A stretch of 56,793 bases of DNA from SZUA-448 sp964602475 (GCA_964602475.1 CAZRRN010000016.1:1-56793); one strand, 5' to 3'. Positions 27,593 through 36,340 are shown, numbered from the stretch's first letter. Numbers and translations are program-made. The notes: a model not told the origin generated them from the sequence alone.

Positions 27593-29023
27593 ATGATTAC
27601 AACAGCATTATGGAGTTTTGCAGTATTTCTTGCCTCTGTCTTTGGCGCTATGATTTCCGCTGTAACACTGACACCACGGTACAAAAAACAGATACTAATC
27701 CCCTGTTGGGCGCTCGCAGCAGTGATCGGATATGGATTTACCTATCTTGCCTACTCGGTGAATCTGTATGATGACACAGTCGGTATTCTTGGTTTAACCG
27801 CTCTTGTCTGCGTTGCCGTTTACCTTCTGTATCAGGGGACTTTTTCTTCTAAGCTTTTTGTATCACTTACCGCCTGCCTGATTGACAATGTCTGCACGTT
27901 TATGCTATGCGGTACCACGGATACCTTGCTTGCAGGACGGCTTGGTCTGATTACCGTCAGTCCTTATGATACTCCTAACCTGTTATTCTTTATCGGAATC
28001 AAAGTAGTTGTCTATTGTCTGTTCTTCTTTCTGTACTGCAGATTCTTACGTAAACACCTGCAAAACATGATCATGACACTGGACGAAAAAATGGGATCCT
28101 TCATTGCCGCTCCTGCGGTTTCTGTGATTGGATTTTATGTAATCAACCTGTTCACAAACAGCCATGGTATCTACCCGAACGTATTTTGGTTCTTCCCCTT
28201 GTATCTTACTATCTGTCTGATTTTTGTGATTGAGTTCTGGCTGATTTTCTATTCCGTCCTCTGGAGCTCCCGTGCAATGAAGAACGAAGCAGAGCTAAGT
28301 GTTGCCGCAAATATTCAGAAATCAATGCTTCCATGTATTTTTCCTGCTTTTCCGAGCCGTGCAGATTTTGATATTTATGCGACAATGGCTCCCGCTAAGG
28401 AAGTCGGAGGAGACTTTTATGACTTCTTCATGGTAGATGATAATCACATTGCCATTGTAATGGCCGACGTTTCCGGCAAGGGTGTTCCTGCTGCGCTGTT
28501 TATGGTTATAGGAAAAACACTGATTAAGGACCATACCAAACTCGGAAGGGATCTTGGCGACGTGTTTACCGAAGTAAATAACATACTGTGCGAGTCCAAC
28601 AGTGAGGGTCTGTTTATCACTGCATTCGAGGGCGTTCTTGATCTGGTTACCGGTAAGTTTGATTTTGTAAATGCCGGCCATGAGATGCCGTTTATCAGCA
28701 GACACGGGGCAGCCTTTCAGACTCACCGCCTTCAGCCCGGCTTTGTACTCGCCGGAATGGGTGGTATAACCTATCAATCCGGAAGCATTACATTTAATCC
28801 CGGAGATAAGATTTACCTCTACACCGATGGTGTAACAGAAGCAACGAATTCTTCTCTCGAACTCTTTGGTATGGAACAGCTTGAAGCTTCATTAAATAAT
28901 GTACGTTCCTCATCACCTTCTGAAATTCTTGCAGCGGTGAAGAGGGATATTGATTCGTTTGTCGGCGATGCTCCGCAATTTGACGACATCACCATGCTCA
29001 GTCTTGAATACATGCCAAGATAA
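27593..29023 (+). CDS. membrane-bound PP2C/SpoIIE-type serine phosphatase
   Basis: A 476-residue protein. Residues 1-225 hold six or seven membrane helices with short loops, like an integral-membrane sensor. From about 235 comes a PP2C phosphatase of the SpoIIE/RsbU type: AANIQKSMLP linker, VGGDFYDFF (metal ligand D274), MADVSGKGVPAALFM (D292), FVNAGHE, YLYTDGVTEA and the terminal FDDITML. Such enzymes dephosphorylate STAS-domain anti-sigma antagonists and so control sigma factors; no STAS or anti-sigma gene is in the window. AGGAGG lies 8 bases before the ATG, and the gene follows the NRPS gene by 12 bases, so the two form an operon. I infer the membrane part senses a signal linked to the NRPS product. 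Confidence 0.93.
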   Translation: MITTALWSFAVFLASVFGAMISAVTLTPRYKKQILIPCWALAAVIGYGFTYLAYSVNLYDDTVGILGLTALVCVAVYLLYQGTFSSKLFVSLTACLIDNVCTFMLCGTTDTLLAGRLGLITVSPYDTPNLLFFIGIKVVVYCLFFFLYCRFLRKHLQNMIMTLDEKMGSFIAAPAVSVIGFYVINLFTNSHGIYPNVFWFFPLYLTICLIFVIEFWLIFYSVLWSSRAMKNEAELSVAANIQKSMLPCIFPAFPSRADFDIYATMAPAKEVGGDFYDFFMVDDNHIAIVMADVSGKGVPAALFMVIGKTLIKDHTKLGRDLGDVFTEVNNILCESNSEGLFITAFEGVLDLVTGKFDFVNAGHEMPFISRHGAAFQTHRLQPGFVLAGMGGITYQSGSITFNPGDKIYLYTDGVTEATNSSLELFGMEQLEASLNNVRSSSPSEILAAVKRDIDSFVGDAPQFDDITMLSLEYMPR

Positions 29024-29029
29024 AGGATT

Positions 29030-29135
29030 CCCTCAAAATGAAATCTTAATATTTCTTGACATTAACGCTTTACCATAGTAAACTGTTGATGTTGTAACTA
29101 TACAGAAAATATTAATAATTTTTCATTTTTGAGGG
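29030..29135 (+). repeat. long imperfect inverted repeat flanking the symporter promoter
   Basis: The left arm 29030-29055 (begins CCCTCAAAATGAAA) and right arm 29105-29135 (ends TTTTTGAGGG) are complementary: 9 pairs, a one-base bulge, 5 pairs, a small internal loop, then 9 more with one bulge. The loop holds the symporter promoter. The right arm covers the start of the symporter Shine-Dalgarno sequence (GAGGGGG, 29131-29137), and TTTTTT follows directly. Only RNA reading through from the phosphatase gene contains both arms. Confidence 0.75.
29056..29084 (+). promoter_or_regulatory. promoter of the PutP-type symporter gene
   Basis: TTGACA (perfect), 17 bases, TAAACT (4 of 6). Predicted start near 29091, about 53 bases before the ATG. 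It lies between the arms of the inverted repeat at 29030-29135. Confidence 0.65.
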
Positions 29136-29143
29136 GGTTTTTT

Positions 29144-30637
29144 ATGTCAATTAATATTGGTGAGCTACTGGCATTTATTTTTTATTTTGCATGCATGCTC
29201 GGAATCGGTTTTGTCTTTATGAAGAAGATGACAAACGGCTCCGACAGTGATTATTACCTTGGAAACCGCAGCCTCGGTCCCTGGGTCACTGGGTTAAGCG
29301 CACAGGCATCCGATATGAGCGGCTGGCTTTTGATGGGCTTTCCAGGTTCGCTTTTGGTTGCCGGATTCGGTAAAATCTGGATTGCAATCGGACTTGCAAT
29401 CGGTTCCTACTTAAGCTGGCTGATTATTGCAAAACGTCTTCGGTGTTTTTCTCAGGCCGCGAACGATTCTATCACCATTCCGCAGTATCTGAACAACCGG
29501 TTTAAGGCATCCGGTAAACTGCTTCAGATTATTTGTGCTGTTATTTTCTTTGTATGCTTCACCGTTTATGTAGCTTCCGCATTCAAAGCCGGAGGAACAC
29601 TGTTCAGCACTGTTCTCGGACTAAAAAGTCAGACGGTTCCCATGATCATCTTCGGTGTGATTATCATCTCGTATACCTTTACCGGCGGATTTAAGGCTGT
29701 CTGCTGGACAGATTTTTTTCAGGCTCTTCTGATGTTAGCTGCACTTGCGCTGGTTCCGATTATCATCTACCTTACCAAGGATGTTAATCTTGCAGCTATC
29801 TCTGCTGAGAATCCGAATTATTTTAATCTTCTTCCTAGTGGAAAATTTGACTGGAAAAGTATTTCTGAAATACTGACCGGTCTTGGCTGGGGACTCGGAT
29901 ATTTTGGAATGCCGCATATCATTATCCGCTATATGGCGATCAAGGATCCAAAGAAGATTAAGGATTCCCGCCGCGTTGCCTGTACCTGGGTCTTTATTAC
30001 CCTTGCACTCGCATGTGTCATCGGTTTTACCGGACGTGCACTACTTCCTGAGCTTGCAGTCAACGGAGAACACGCAACCATCTTTATTTGCCTTGTTCGC
30101 TCCATATTCCCGTCCTTTATCTCCGGTATTCTGCTGTCAGCTATTCTTGCCGCATCCATGAGTACCGCAGACAGCCAACTGCTGCAGGCTTCTTCTTCCT
30201 TCACCAGCGATATTTACAAACCAATGATCCGGAAACAGGCCTCTAACAAAGAAGTTCTCTGGGTCGGACGAATTTCGGTTGTGATTCTGGCTGTCGTTGC
30301 CTACTTTATCGCCTCCAACCCAAATACCGGCGGTATTATGGATCTGGTGGAAAATGCATGGGCCGGCTTTGGTGCCGCATTCGGTCCAGTCATCATTCTA
30401 TCGCTGTTCTGGAAACGCCTGACCTACAAAGGTGCAATCGCCGGAATTCTGGCAGGCGGTATCACCGTTGCCGTCTGGATTGCGTTCTTCAGCGCTTCTA
30501 CCGGACTATATGAAATCATCCCAGGATTCGCTGCCGGCATGCTCGCTTCTGTCATTGTTTCTCTGATAGATAAAAAGCCATCTAAAGAAATAGAAGAACT
30601 CTTCGATCGTGCGGATGCTGTTTCAAGAGAGAAATAA
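29144..30637 (+). CDS. putP: sodium/solute symporter, PutP (proline) type
   Basis: A 497-residue membrane protein with about 13 helices of the SSS family. The N-terminal GNRSLGPWVTGLSAQASDMS and GWLLMGFPG match the Na+/proline symporter subfamily; AASMSTADSQLLQASS is the conserved helix-8-type sodium-binding segment, and GFGAAFGPVIILSLFWKRLT is also typical. It takes up proline or a related solute with Na+. GAGGGGG lies 6 bases before the ATG at 29144; the longer frame from a TTG at 29129 overlaps this site and is unlikely. It has its own promoter but lies downstream of the NRPS-phosphatase operon. The gene is closed by a strong bidirectional terminator. The symbol reflects family, not proven substrate. 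Confidence 0.9.
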   Translation: MSINIGELLAFIFYFACMLGIGFVFMKKMTNGSDSDYYLGNRSLGPWVTGLSAQASDMSGWLLMGFPGSLLVAGFGKIWIAIGLAIGSYLSWLIIAKRLRCFSQAANDSITIPQYLNNRFKASGKLLQIICAVIFFVCFTVYVASAFKAGGTLFSTVLGLKSQTVPMIIFGVIIISYTFTGGFKAVCWTDFFQALLMLAALALVPIIIYLTKDVNLAAISAENPNYFNLLPSGKFDWKSISEILTGLGWGLGYFGMPHIIIRYMAIKDPKKIKDSRRVACTWVFITLALACVIGFTGRALLPELAVNGEHATIFICLVRSIFPSFISGILLSAILAASMSTADSQLLQASSSFTSDIYKPMIRKQASNKEVLWVGRISVVILAVVAYFIASNPNTGGIMDLVENAWAGFGAAFGPVIILSLFWKRLTYKGAIAGILAGGITVAVWIAFFSASTGLYEIIPGFAAGMLASVIVSLIDKKPSKEIEELFDRADAVSREK

Positions 30638-30682
30638 AGTCAGGCAATACTATACATATTCCATATTGTTAATAAGATAAAA

Positions 30683-30714
30683 ATAAAAAGGAAGTCCGTG
30701 GACTTCCTTTTTAT
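30683..30714. terminator. bidirectional intrinsic terminator, symporter / GH26 genes
   Basis: AAAAAGGAAGTCC and GGACTTCCTTTTT form a perfect 13-pair palindrome (15 with the flanking TA), with T-rich tracts on both strands. It lies between two convergent genes. Confidence 0.9.
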
Positions 30715-30731
30715 CTTTTTCTGCTGTTCTG

Positions 30732-32369
30732 TCAGTTAAAATCCGGCAGTTCATCTCTTGTAATCACCAGTTCGGAATTATAGGTCTTAATCAGCTGTTC
30801 CGTCGAGGTCTTTGCTTCGTTCAGCTCGCCGCCTGCATTAATGATAAAATCACCGTTCCATACATTAAAATACAGCCAGTATGCATTGTCACGCACGCAT
30901 AGATCAGGATCCATGATAACCCCGTTCTCAGAAAGAGTAGTCAGCTTCTTCGTGTCCGGATATTCCAGAACTTCAGCAAGCTTTGATGACTGCGAACTGT
31001 AATCGTAAGAACCGGCATAAATATCTTCTCCGACAATATCTACGTAATCATCACCTGGATACCAGTCTTTATCCTGTGCATTCCATACCCAGATCAGATT
31101 GTTGAGCTCATGATACTGTGTCTGCCGTGTAAACAGAAGCTTCCAAAGCCAGATATAATCATCACTGCCTGAAGCTCCCCACCAGAACCAGCCGCCGCTT
31201 GCTTCATGCAGCGGTCTCCAGAGAACGGTAATGTTCTCATCGCGAAGCCTTTTTAACTGAAAGGAAATTACATCAATATCATAAATCAACCGGTAACACT
31301 CTTCTGTTATTTTCCCGTCTTCATACAGCTGCTTTATCTCCGTCAGCTCCATGGTTGCAAGATCAAGATCGGTTCTTGCCTGGCTGATTCTGAAATCAGT
31401 ATCCGCAGTATAAAAAGCATTGTTACCAACCGGTCCGTGCCAGTGCCATGAGAAAGTTACAAGGCCACCGTTTTCTGCCCATTTGATTGCCTGCGGAACC
31501 TCAAGCTGCGAATTCCAGCCGGCATTCGGTGAGTAAAAAATCATATCAAACCCTCTGATTGCGGGGTATTTTCCGATTGCCTTCCAGATTGCTTCAACCT
31601 CGGTGGAAGTATTGTGTGCACAGTACTGTCCTGCGAGCGTATGATTTCCGTATATACTGACAAGGTATTCCATAATTGCAACAGTTTTCTCATTGGAATC
31701 CGGATTTGCAAGCTTCGAAGATACGCCGTTGTAATAATCAGAACTGATTGCCTGCCCCGCTTCAATAGTAACCGAGTCGAGATCAAACCATCCCCAGGAT
31801 TCCGTCACAGAAATCACTGCTGTTCCGGCTTCCAGATATACTCCGGTCAGCACGATCTCTTCAAACTTTCCGCCGGCCTGACAAACGATGGTTCCGACTG
31901 TACTTCCGTTTATGGTCAGAAAATTCTCCTTGTACTGGTCTGCCGCAGCTCTGACCGTTATGGTATAATGCTGCGAATACGGTATCTTTGCTGTGATACT
32001 CCAGAGATTGTCCTTTTTCTGATTAAAACCGGTCACATATCCTGTTCCGCTGTATCCACTTCGGCTTGATGCCGTCGTAACAGCACCCTCACAGGTTCCA
32101 TCCTCTGCTTCCAGTGTTTCGCTAAAGCCTGTCCCTGTCCCATCCTCTCGAACCTGCAGAGAATAAACATAGACCGGGGTCGGCGTAGGACTTGCTGTCG
32201 GTTCCGGAGTCATGGTAAACGGAACGGTAGATTCGGTGGGTACGGATAGCGAATCAGTCGGTGTCACCTTCTGATTACTTCCGTTACCGCATGCGGTAAG
32301 CAGCATCATTACCGTCACAAGCACCGCTGCTGTTATTCTGTTGCTCTTCAGTTTTCTCTTTATCTGCAT
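30732..32369 (-). CDS. GH26 beta-mannanase-type lipoprotein with CBM35-like module
   Basis: A 545-residue surface enzyme. Signal peptide and lipobox (LLTAC, Cys27), then a Thr/Pro-rich linker. A beta-sandwich carbohydrate-binding module of CBM35 type spans about 70-205 (ETLEAEDGT, SGTGYVTGF, WFDLDSVTIEAG). The GH26 barrel spans about 215-540: VTFSWHWHGPVG, acid/base Glu389 in LWRPLHEASG, and nucleophile Glu481 in LTTLSENG. GH26 enzymes mostly cleave beta-1,4-mannan. The start overlaps the yqeY stop by 10 bases, so it appears co-transcribed with that gene; its ribosome site is weak (AGG 13 bases upstream), which suggests translational coupling. Confidence 0.92.
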   Translation of the reverse strand: MQIKRKLKSNRITAAVLVTVMMLLTACGNGSNQKVTPTDSLSVPTESTVPFTMTPEPTASPTPTPVYVYSLQVREDGTGTGFSETLEAEDGTCEGAVTTASSRSGYSGTGYVTGFNQKKDNLWSITAKIPYSQHYTITVRAAADQYKENFLTINGSTVGTIVCQAGGKFEEIVLTGVYLEAGTAVISVTESWGWFDLDSVTIEAGQAISSDYYNGVSSKLANPDSNEKTVAIMEYLVSIYGNHTLAGQYCAHNTSTEVEAIWKAIGKYPAIRGFDMIFYSPNAGWNSQLEVPQAIKWAENGGLVTFSWHWHGPVGNNAFYTADTDFRISQARTDLDLATMELTEIKQLYEDGKITEECYRLIYDIDVISFQLKRLRDENITVLWRPLHEASGGWFWWGASGSDDYIWLWKLLFTRQTQYHELNNLIWVWNAQDKDWYPGDDYVDIVGEDIYAGSYDYSSQSSKLAEVLEYPDTKKLTTLSENGVIMDPDLCVRDNAYWLYFNVWNGDFIINAGGELNEAKTSTEQLIKTYNSELVITRDELPDFN

Positions 32370-32797
32370 AATTCTGCTACGACCTGATTAATCACCTTTC
32401 CGTCAGCTTTTCCATTGAAATCCTGCATCAGAGTTTTCATAATCATTCCTTTGTTGCCGGATGCCAGCAGCTCACTGTAATTTGCCTGAATCTGCGTCTT
32501 AACTTCTTCATAACTCATGAATTTCGGTGCATATTCACTGATTACATCATATCGCGTCTGGTATTCAAGAAGAAGCTCGGTACGTTCCTTTGGACAGGTA
32601 TCCAGCTGTTCTTTAGCCGTCTTCTGTTCCTTCATAATAGCACGGTCTACCACTTCCTCCGGTATATCGTCTCTTTTTCCTTCGTCAATTGCAAGCTTTT
32701 TCACTGCAGAAACCAAGGCCGATAGGCTGTCCTTTCTTGCCTTATCCCTTGCCTTCATAGCTGCAATCATATCCTTCTGTAATGTTTCAAATTTCAT
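32360..32797 (-). CDS. yqeY: GatB/YqeY domain protein
   Basis: A 145-residue cytoplasmic protein (MKFETLQKDMIAAMKARDKA ...) of the YqeY family, related to the tRNA-binding tail domain of the GatB amidotransferase subunit. Conserved pieces seen: LSALVSAVKKLAIDEG and GMIMKTLMQDFNGKADGKVIN. Its exact role is unsettled; it may act on mischarged tRNA. The frame stays open to 32950, but GGAG lies 6 bases before the ATG at 32797, and the strong promoter lies at the end of that extension. It is an unusual operon partner for the GH26 gene that it overlaps. Confidence 0.92.
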   Translation of the reverse strand: MKFETLQKDMIAAMKARDKARKDSLSALVSAVKKLAIDEGKRDDIPEEVVDRAIMKEQKTAKEQLDTCPKERTELLLEYQTRYDVISEYAPKFMSYEEVKTQIQANYSELLASGNKGMIMKTLMQDFNGKADGKVINQVVAELCR

Positions 32798-32844
32798 TGT
32801 AAGCTCCATTCCGGGCGATTTGCTTTCTGCAGAATCACCATCTG

Positions 32845-32872
32845 ACTGCTTTATCTTCAAAGATAAAGCAGT
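32845..32872 (-). other. perfect 12-pair hairpin in the yqeY leader
   Basis: ACTGCTTTATCT and AGATAAAGCAGT pair perfectly around a 4-base loop. On the minus strand it lies about midway in the predicted 137-base 5' leader of yqeY, some 48 bases before the start codon, with no T-run after it. It may control RNA stability or bind a regulator. Confidence 0.6.
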
Positions 32873-32940
32873 TTGCTTTCGCCCTATAGCAAGGTTAAGC
32901 TTTATATCAAAAGCTATTCCCAGCGTTCTGCATTTGCTAC

Positions 32941-32969
32941 AGAATACCATAGTCGGGGCTGTCTGTCAA
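32941..32969 (-). promoter_or_regulatory. promoter of the yqeY-GH26 operon
   Basis: On the minus strand: TTGACA, 17 bases, TATTCT (10 of 12 consensus bases). Predicted start near 32934. Confidence 0.75.
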
Positions 32970-33001
32970 TTTTCATATCTTACCGGACAGAATTACCACA
33001 G

Positions 33002-33040
33002 AAAAAAAGATGCCGTTCCATAGCTCAGGGAACGGCATCC
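33002..33040 (-). terminator. intrinsic terminator after the LamG lipoprotein gene
   Basis: On the minus strand GATGCCGTTCC and GGAACGGCATC form an 11-pair stem around a 9-base loop followed by seven T residues, 26 bases after the LamG gene stop. It closes the long minus-strand transport cluster. Confidence 0.92.
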
Positions 33041-33065
33041 GCCTTACTCTTTATACAGTAGTTTA

Positions 33066-34661
33066 TTACTCAATCGACATAATTTCAAGATATGCCTGTT
33101 CACTCAGCAGGAAGAAATACATCGGATCGCTTTCTGATGCAGATGTTGTCAATGCAACAGAGTAATTGTATTCTGTTCCGTCCGGTGTTGTGAGTGTCGC
33201 AACCAATGCAACCTCACCGATGTAACGGCTGATTGTCATGTCGATATCAACTTCCTTCATGATCTCAAGGTAATTTGCCCAGTCCCAATCGTAGATATAA
33301 ATCGGGTCAGCTGCAAAGCCCCAGCCATATGCATCTGCACGGAGAACTCCGTACTCAGCATATCCTGCATAATTGTCAGCTCCGGGAATGACATCCGATG
33401 TTGTTGCTGTATTAACAAAACCAACAAGGAAGTTGTTCCAGTTATTCTGGCAGGAGCTGTAGTTCTTAAATTTCACATTTACAGATGCTCCATCAGCAAG
33501 CTCGATTGCGTTGCTGAAATTCGACCACCAGCCATTAAAGCATTCCGGTGTTCCGACTGTTTCAATTGCATCCGGGTTAGCAACCACGTCTGTTCTTCCG
33601 GCATATTCCGGAGCATCGGTCGGAGCTGCAGCACCTTCCGGAGCTACTGAGTTAACTGTGATATCCCCCTTGTCAAACAGAGCTTTTACCTGACCTGCGG
33701 TCAGTGCAGAATCAAATACATATAAGTCGTCTACAAAGCCCTTAAATACTGTATCCCAGTAGTTGATACCAAAGTAAGCTTCAAAATCATATCCTGCAGG
33801 CTGCATGATGTTCGGAGCAAGAGTTGCATCCCAGGTATATTCAAAATAAGAAGAATTATTATAGTTGTCCTGTGAATCATAGGTCAGTACACCGTTAACA
33901 TAATACTGGGCGCCTACGGTTGTCTGTCCCGCAGAACCGGTCTGTGTCTCACCGGAGCATACGATAGTTACCATAGCCCATTCTCTCTTGCCATGAATTG
34001 CGCTGTCAAAGGAGTACATCCAAGGCCAGCAATCAGTTCCGTCCGGAGCATCGGAAGCTTCATTACGGCTCCATACGATCGGGAAGATCTTCGCCGAGTT
34101 ATCGCCCCACTCGGACTGTGTTACATTAAACCATGTTACGTCATTTCCTGCGTCAGACGCTTTTCCCATGTTGTAACCCATCTGAAGCGTTGCTCCGAAG
34201 GTTGCAAGACGGTCAGCATTTACCCAGAAGGAAACAGTATATGCATCGGTATTGGTTGCTTCAAGGTTCAGGTCAAGACCATAGGTTCCGTCAATATAAA
34301 TTGCTTTACCAACCGGACCGTCAGCATAGCCAAATGCAACATCAGCTGCGCCAAGTCCATAGGTTGCGCCGTCATTATCACCTTTGTCTTCAATCTGAGT
34401 TACCGCAGTATATCCTTCATCATCACCGTCAAAAGTAAGATGAGCAAATGCTTCCGGAAGCTCTTCTGCTACGATTTCCGGGGTCGGTGTTGCAGGAACT
34501 GCTGTCGGTGCCGTTGTTGCTGTCGGCGCTGTTGTGGCAACCGGTGCTGTTGTAGCAGTCGGCACTGTTGTCGGATCTGCAGCAGTGTTATCACCACAAG
34601 CAACAAGCAGAGTTAAAACTAAGCATGCACATAATACAAGACTTAATACTCTTTTTTTCAT
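33066..34661 (-). CDS. LamG-domain surface lipoprotein (carbohydrate-binding, non-catalytic)
   Basis: A 531-residue lipoprotein. Signal peptide ends in LLVAC, followed by a Thr/Ala/Pro linker made of repeated TTAPTA-like units. About residues 75-330 are a LamG-like jelly roll (AHLTFDGDDEGYTAV, GKAIYIDGTYGLDLN, LYVFDSALTAGQVKALFDKG). The C-terminal 160 residues, rich in Trp/Asn/Tyr, look like a second beta-sandwich that I do not recognise. No catalytic motif is seen. It probably binds polysaccharide at the surface and feeds the transporter encoded upstream. AGGAGG lies 8 bases before the ATG at 34661; the longer frame to 34718 is unlikely. It follows the solute-binding protein gene by 80 bases and is the last gene of the cluster. 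Confidence 0.88.
   Translation of the reverse strand: MKKRVLSLVLCACLVLTLLVACGDNTAADPTTVPTATTAPVATTAPTATTAPTAVPATPTPEIVAEELPEAFAHLTFDGDDEGYTAVTQIEDKGDNDGATYGLGAADVAFGYADGPVGKAIYIDGTYGLDLNLEATNTDAYTVSFWVNADRLATFGATLQMGYNMGKASDAGNDVTWFNVTQSEWGDNSAKIFPIVWSRNEASDAPDGTDCWPWMYSFDSAIHGKREWAMVTIVCSGETQTGSAGQTTVGAQYYVNGVLTYDSQDNYNNSSYFEYTWDATLAPNIMQPAGYDFEAYFGINYWDTVFKGFVDDLYVFDSALTAGQVKALFDKGDITVNSVAPEGAAAPTDAPEYAGRTDVVANPDAIETVGTPECFNGWWSNFSNAIELADGASVNVKFKNYSSCQNNWNNFLVGFVNTATTSDVIPGADNYAGYAEYGVLRADAYGWGFAADPIYIYDWDWANYLEIMKEVDIDMTISRYIGEVALVATLTTPDGTEYNYSVALTTSASESDPMYFFLLSEQAYLEIMSIE
34501..34572 (-). repeat. four tandem 18-base repeats (lipoprotein linker)
   Basis: Four head-to-tail 18-base units (34501, 34519, 34537, 34555) within the LamG lipoprotein gene. 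They encode a hexapeptide linker TTAP(T/V)A-type repeat. The units have diverged at silent and replacement sites. Copy number may vary between strains. Confidence 0.75.
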
Positions 34662-34741
34662 TTTATTCTCCTCCTTAATATTATGATAAAGAGACACACT
34701 CCATGGTACTCTCCCCACAGGGGTGTAGTCCCGGTTATCCG

Positions 34742-36340
34742 TTACTGGTTATTCTGTACCATCTGTTCATACTTCGCAAGATCATCTGCGGAAAGGATAT
34801 TGTACCCGTCCGGTCCAAAGTAATCGATCATTGCCTGTGCATGATAATAATTTGCTTTCATGGTACCTTCTACTGCATAGTCGGCAGCTTTCGCTGTACC
34901 GTTATCTACCAGAGTATGAATACCGATGTTGTTAAAATACTCGTCACAGTAGTTCCAGTATCCTGCGATGCTGGTCCAGCCAAACGGAATCGGCTGCATA
35001 CAGCTTGCAAAATAAGTTCTCCAGCGTTCTACTGTCTCTTCATCATAGCCCTTGGTGTACATCTTGATGTAACCTTCCCATACCTCTTCGTCTGTCGTAA
35101 TGGGTGCAGGCATTACATCATATTTCAATGCAAGTCCCGAAGAATTAACAATTGTTTCGTCATTGTACATTTCGAGTCTTGTCTTCCATCCATCAACTCC
35201 GAAGGACATGAACTTAAGAAGCTCATATGCCTCTCTCGGATACTTGCAGGAAGTCGTTACTCCTCCGAAATCAATCGTTGCAATCGAATGGTGGTCTGAG
35301 GACGCATCTTCCTCGCTGACTGCCGGGATTACATACGGTACAATATCAAGACCATAGTCTGCATATGCCGGTGTACCCCAGGTTCCCATATAGGTCCAGT
35401 AAGCTTCGGTAAACAATGCGACATGTCCGGTCGTTCCACACCAGCCTTCCCAGTCACCGCACCAGTCTTCCATTTCCTGCGTCTCCGTAGAGGGAGCAAT
35501 ATATCCGCCAAGCTTCAGGTTCGAAAATTCCTGTTCACCGACTGCCCAGATACTGAGGTCAAAATCAAGTCCGTCAAATCCAAATTCACCGATAATATCC
35601 TGTGATGCTGCAATTCCGTAATAGGAATCAAGACGATTATAAAATCCACATCCATAGTATGCCATTCCATCCGGTGAATCAAGAATGGTCGCATCCTTAA
35701 TGAGCTGAATCATCTCATCCCAAGTCCAGTCCATACCAGGAGCTTCAATATTCAGCTTCTCGAGTACATTCAGATCAATATACATGCAGCCCGGAAAGAA
35801 TTTTACCGGTACCGCATATTGGTGACCTGTCATAAATGTACCGATACCTGCGCTTTCGATGGTAGATGCAAGATTCTTCGTTTCAGGATCTGCTTCCCAG
35901 TACTCCGTAATATCAAGCAGCTCCATGTTCGATAATGCTGTGTCTGCATCCGAATACATGATACAGTCCGGAGATTCACCGTTTGCAATCAGCGTCAAAA
36001 GCGTATCGCTGTAGGTCGAAACATTTTCATAAACCGCGTTTACGGTAATGTTCGGATACAGCTCCATAAAACGCTGTGCCAAATACTTTGTGGTCTCGTC
36101 CTGATCGAAGTTGAAATATGTCAGGGTAATATTCTCGTCCGTCAGATCGGTTGCCAGATTGTAAGTGATTCCGTTAATTGTTTTTGTAGTCTCCTTTTGT
36201 ACTTCTGTGCCATCCGCTCCTCCGGGTGTCACTGTACTGTCGTTTCCGGGTTCGGTCTGATTACCACAGCCAGAGAGCAGTGCGGTTGCCATGGCCAATA
36301 CCAGAAACAGGGTAATGATTCTTTTGCTTGTTCTTTTCAT
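34742..36340 (-). CDS. extracellular solute-binding lipoprotein of sugar ABC transporter
   Basis: A 532-residue family-1 binding protein. The lipobox is LLSGC (Cys25), followed by an acidic Gly/Thr linker. Typical binding-protein pieces: LTYFNFDQDETTKYLAQRFM, YPNITVNAVYENVSTY, ANGESPDCIMYSDADTALSN and the C-lobe YWTYMGTWGTPAYADYG. It should deliver an oligosaccharide to the permease pair encoded upstream (36621-38646). GGGGAAAGGG lies directly before the ATG. 280 bases separate it from the permease genes, so it may have its own promoter and be made in excess, which is usual for binding proteins. Confidence 0.92.
   Translation of the reverse strand: MKRTSKRIITLFLVLAMATALLSGCGNQTEPGNDSTVTPGGADGTEVQKETTKTINGITYNLATDLTDENITLTYFNFDQDETTKYLAQRFMELYPNITVNAVYENVSTYSDTLLTLIANGESPDCIMYSDADTALSNMELLDITEYWEADPETKNLASTIESAGIGTFMTGHQYAVPVKFFPGCMYIDLNVLEKLNIEAPGMDWTWDEMIQLIKDATILDSPDGMAYYGCGFYNRLDSYYGIAASQDIIGEFGFDGLDFDLSIWAVGEQEFSNLKLGGYIAPSTETQEMEDWCGDWEGWCGTTGHVALFTEAYWTYMGTWGTPAYADYGLDIVPYVIPAVSEEDASSDHHSIATIDFGGVTTSCKYPREAYELLKFMSFGVDGWKTRLEMYNDETIVNSSGLALKYDVMPAPITTDEEVWEGYIKMYTKGYDEETVERWRTYFASCMQPIPFGWTSIAGYWNYCDEYFNNIGIHTLVDNGTAKAADYAVEGTMKANYYHAQAMIDYFGPDGYNILSADDLAKYEQMVQNNQ

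Noticed and set aside
34501..34572. CRISPR-like array
   Set aside because: The 18-base units are directly adjacent with no spacers and encode an in-frame Thr/Pro linker.
33511..34616. Plus-strand Cys/Arg-rich open frames opposite the LamG lipoprotein gene
   Set aside because: Low-complexity shadows of the Thr/Ala/Pro linker and LamG codons; no ribosome site or plausible protein.
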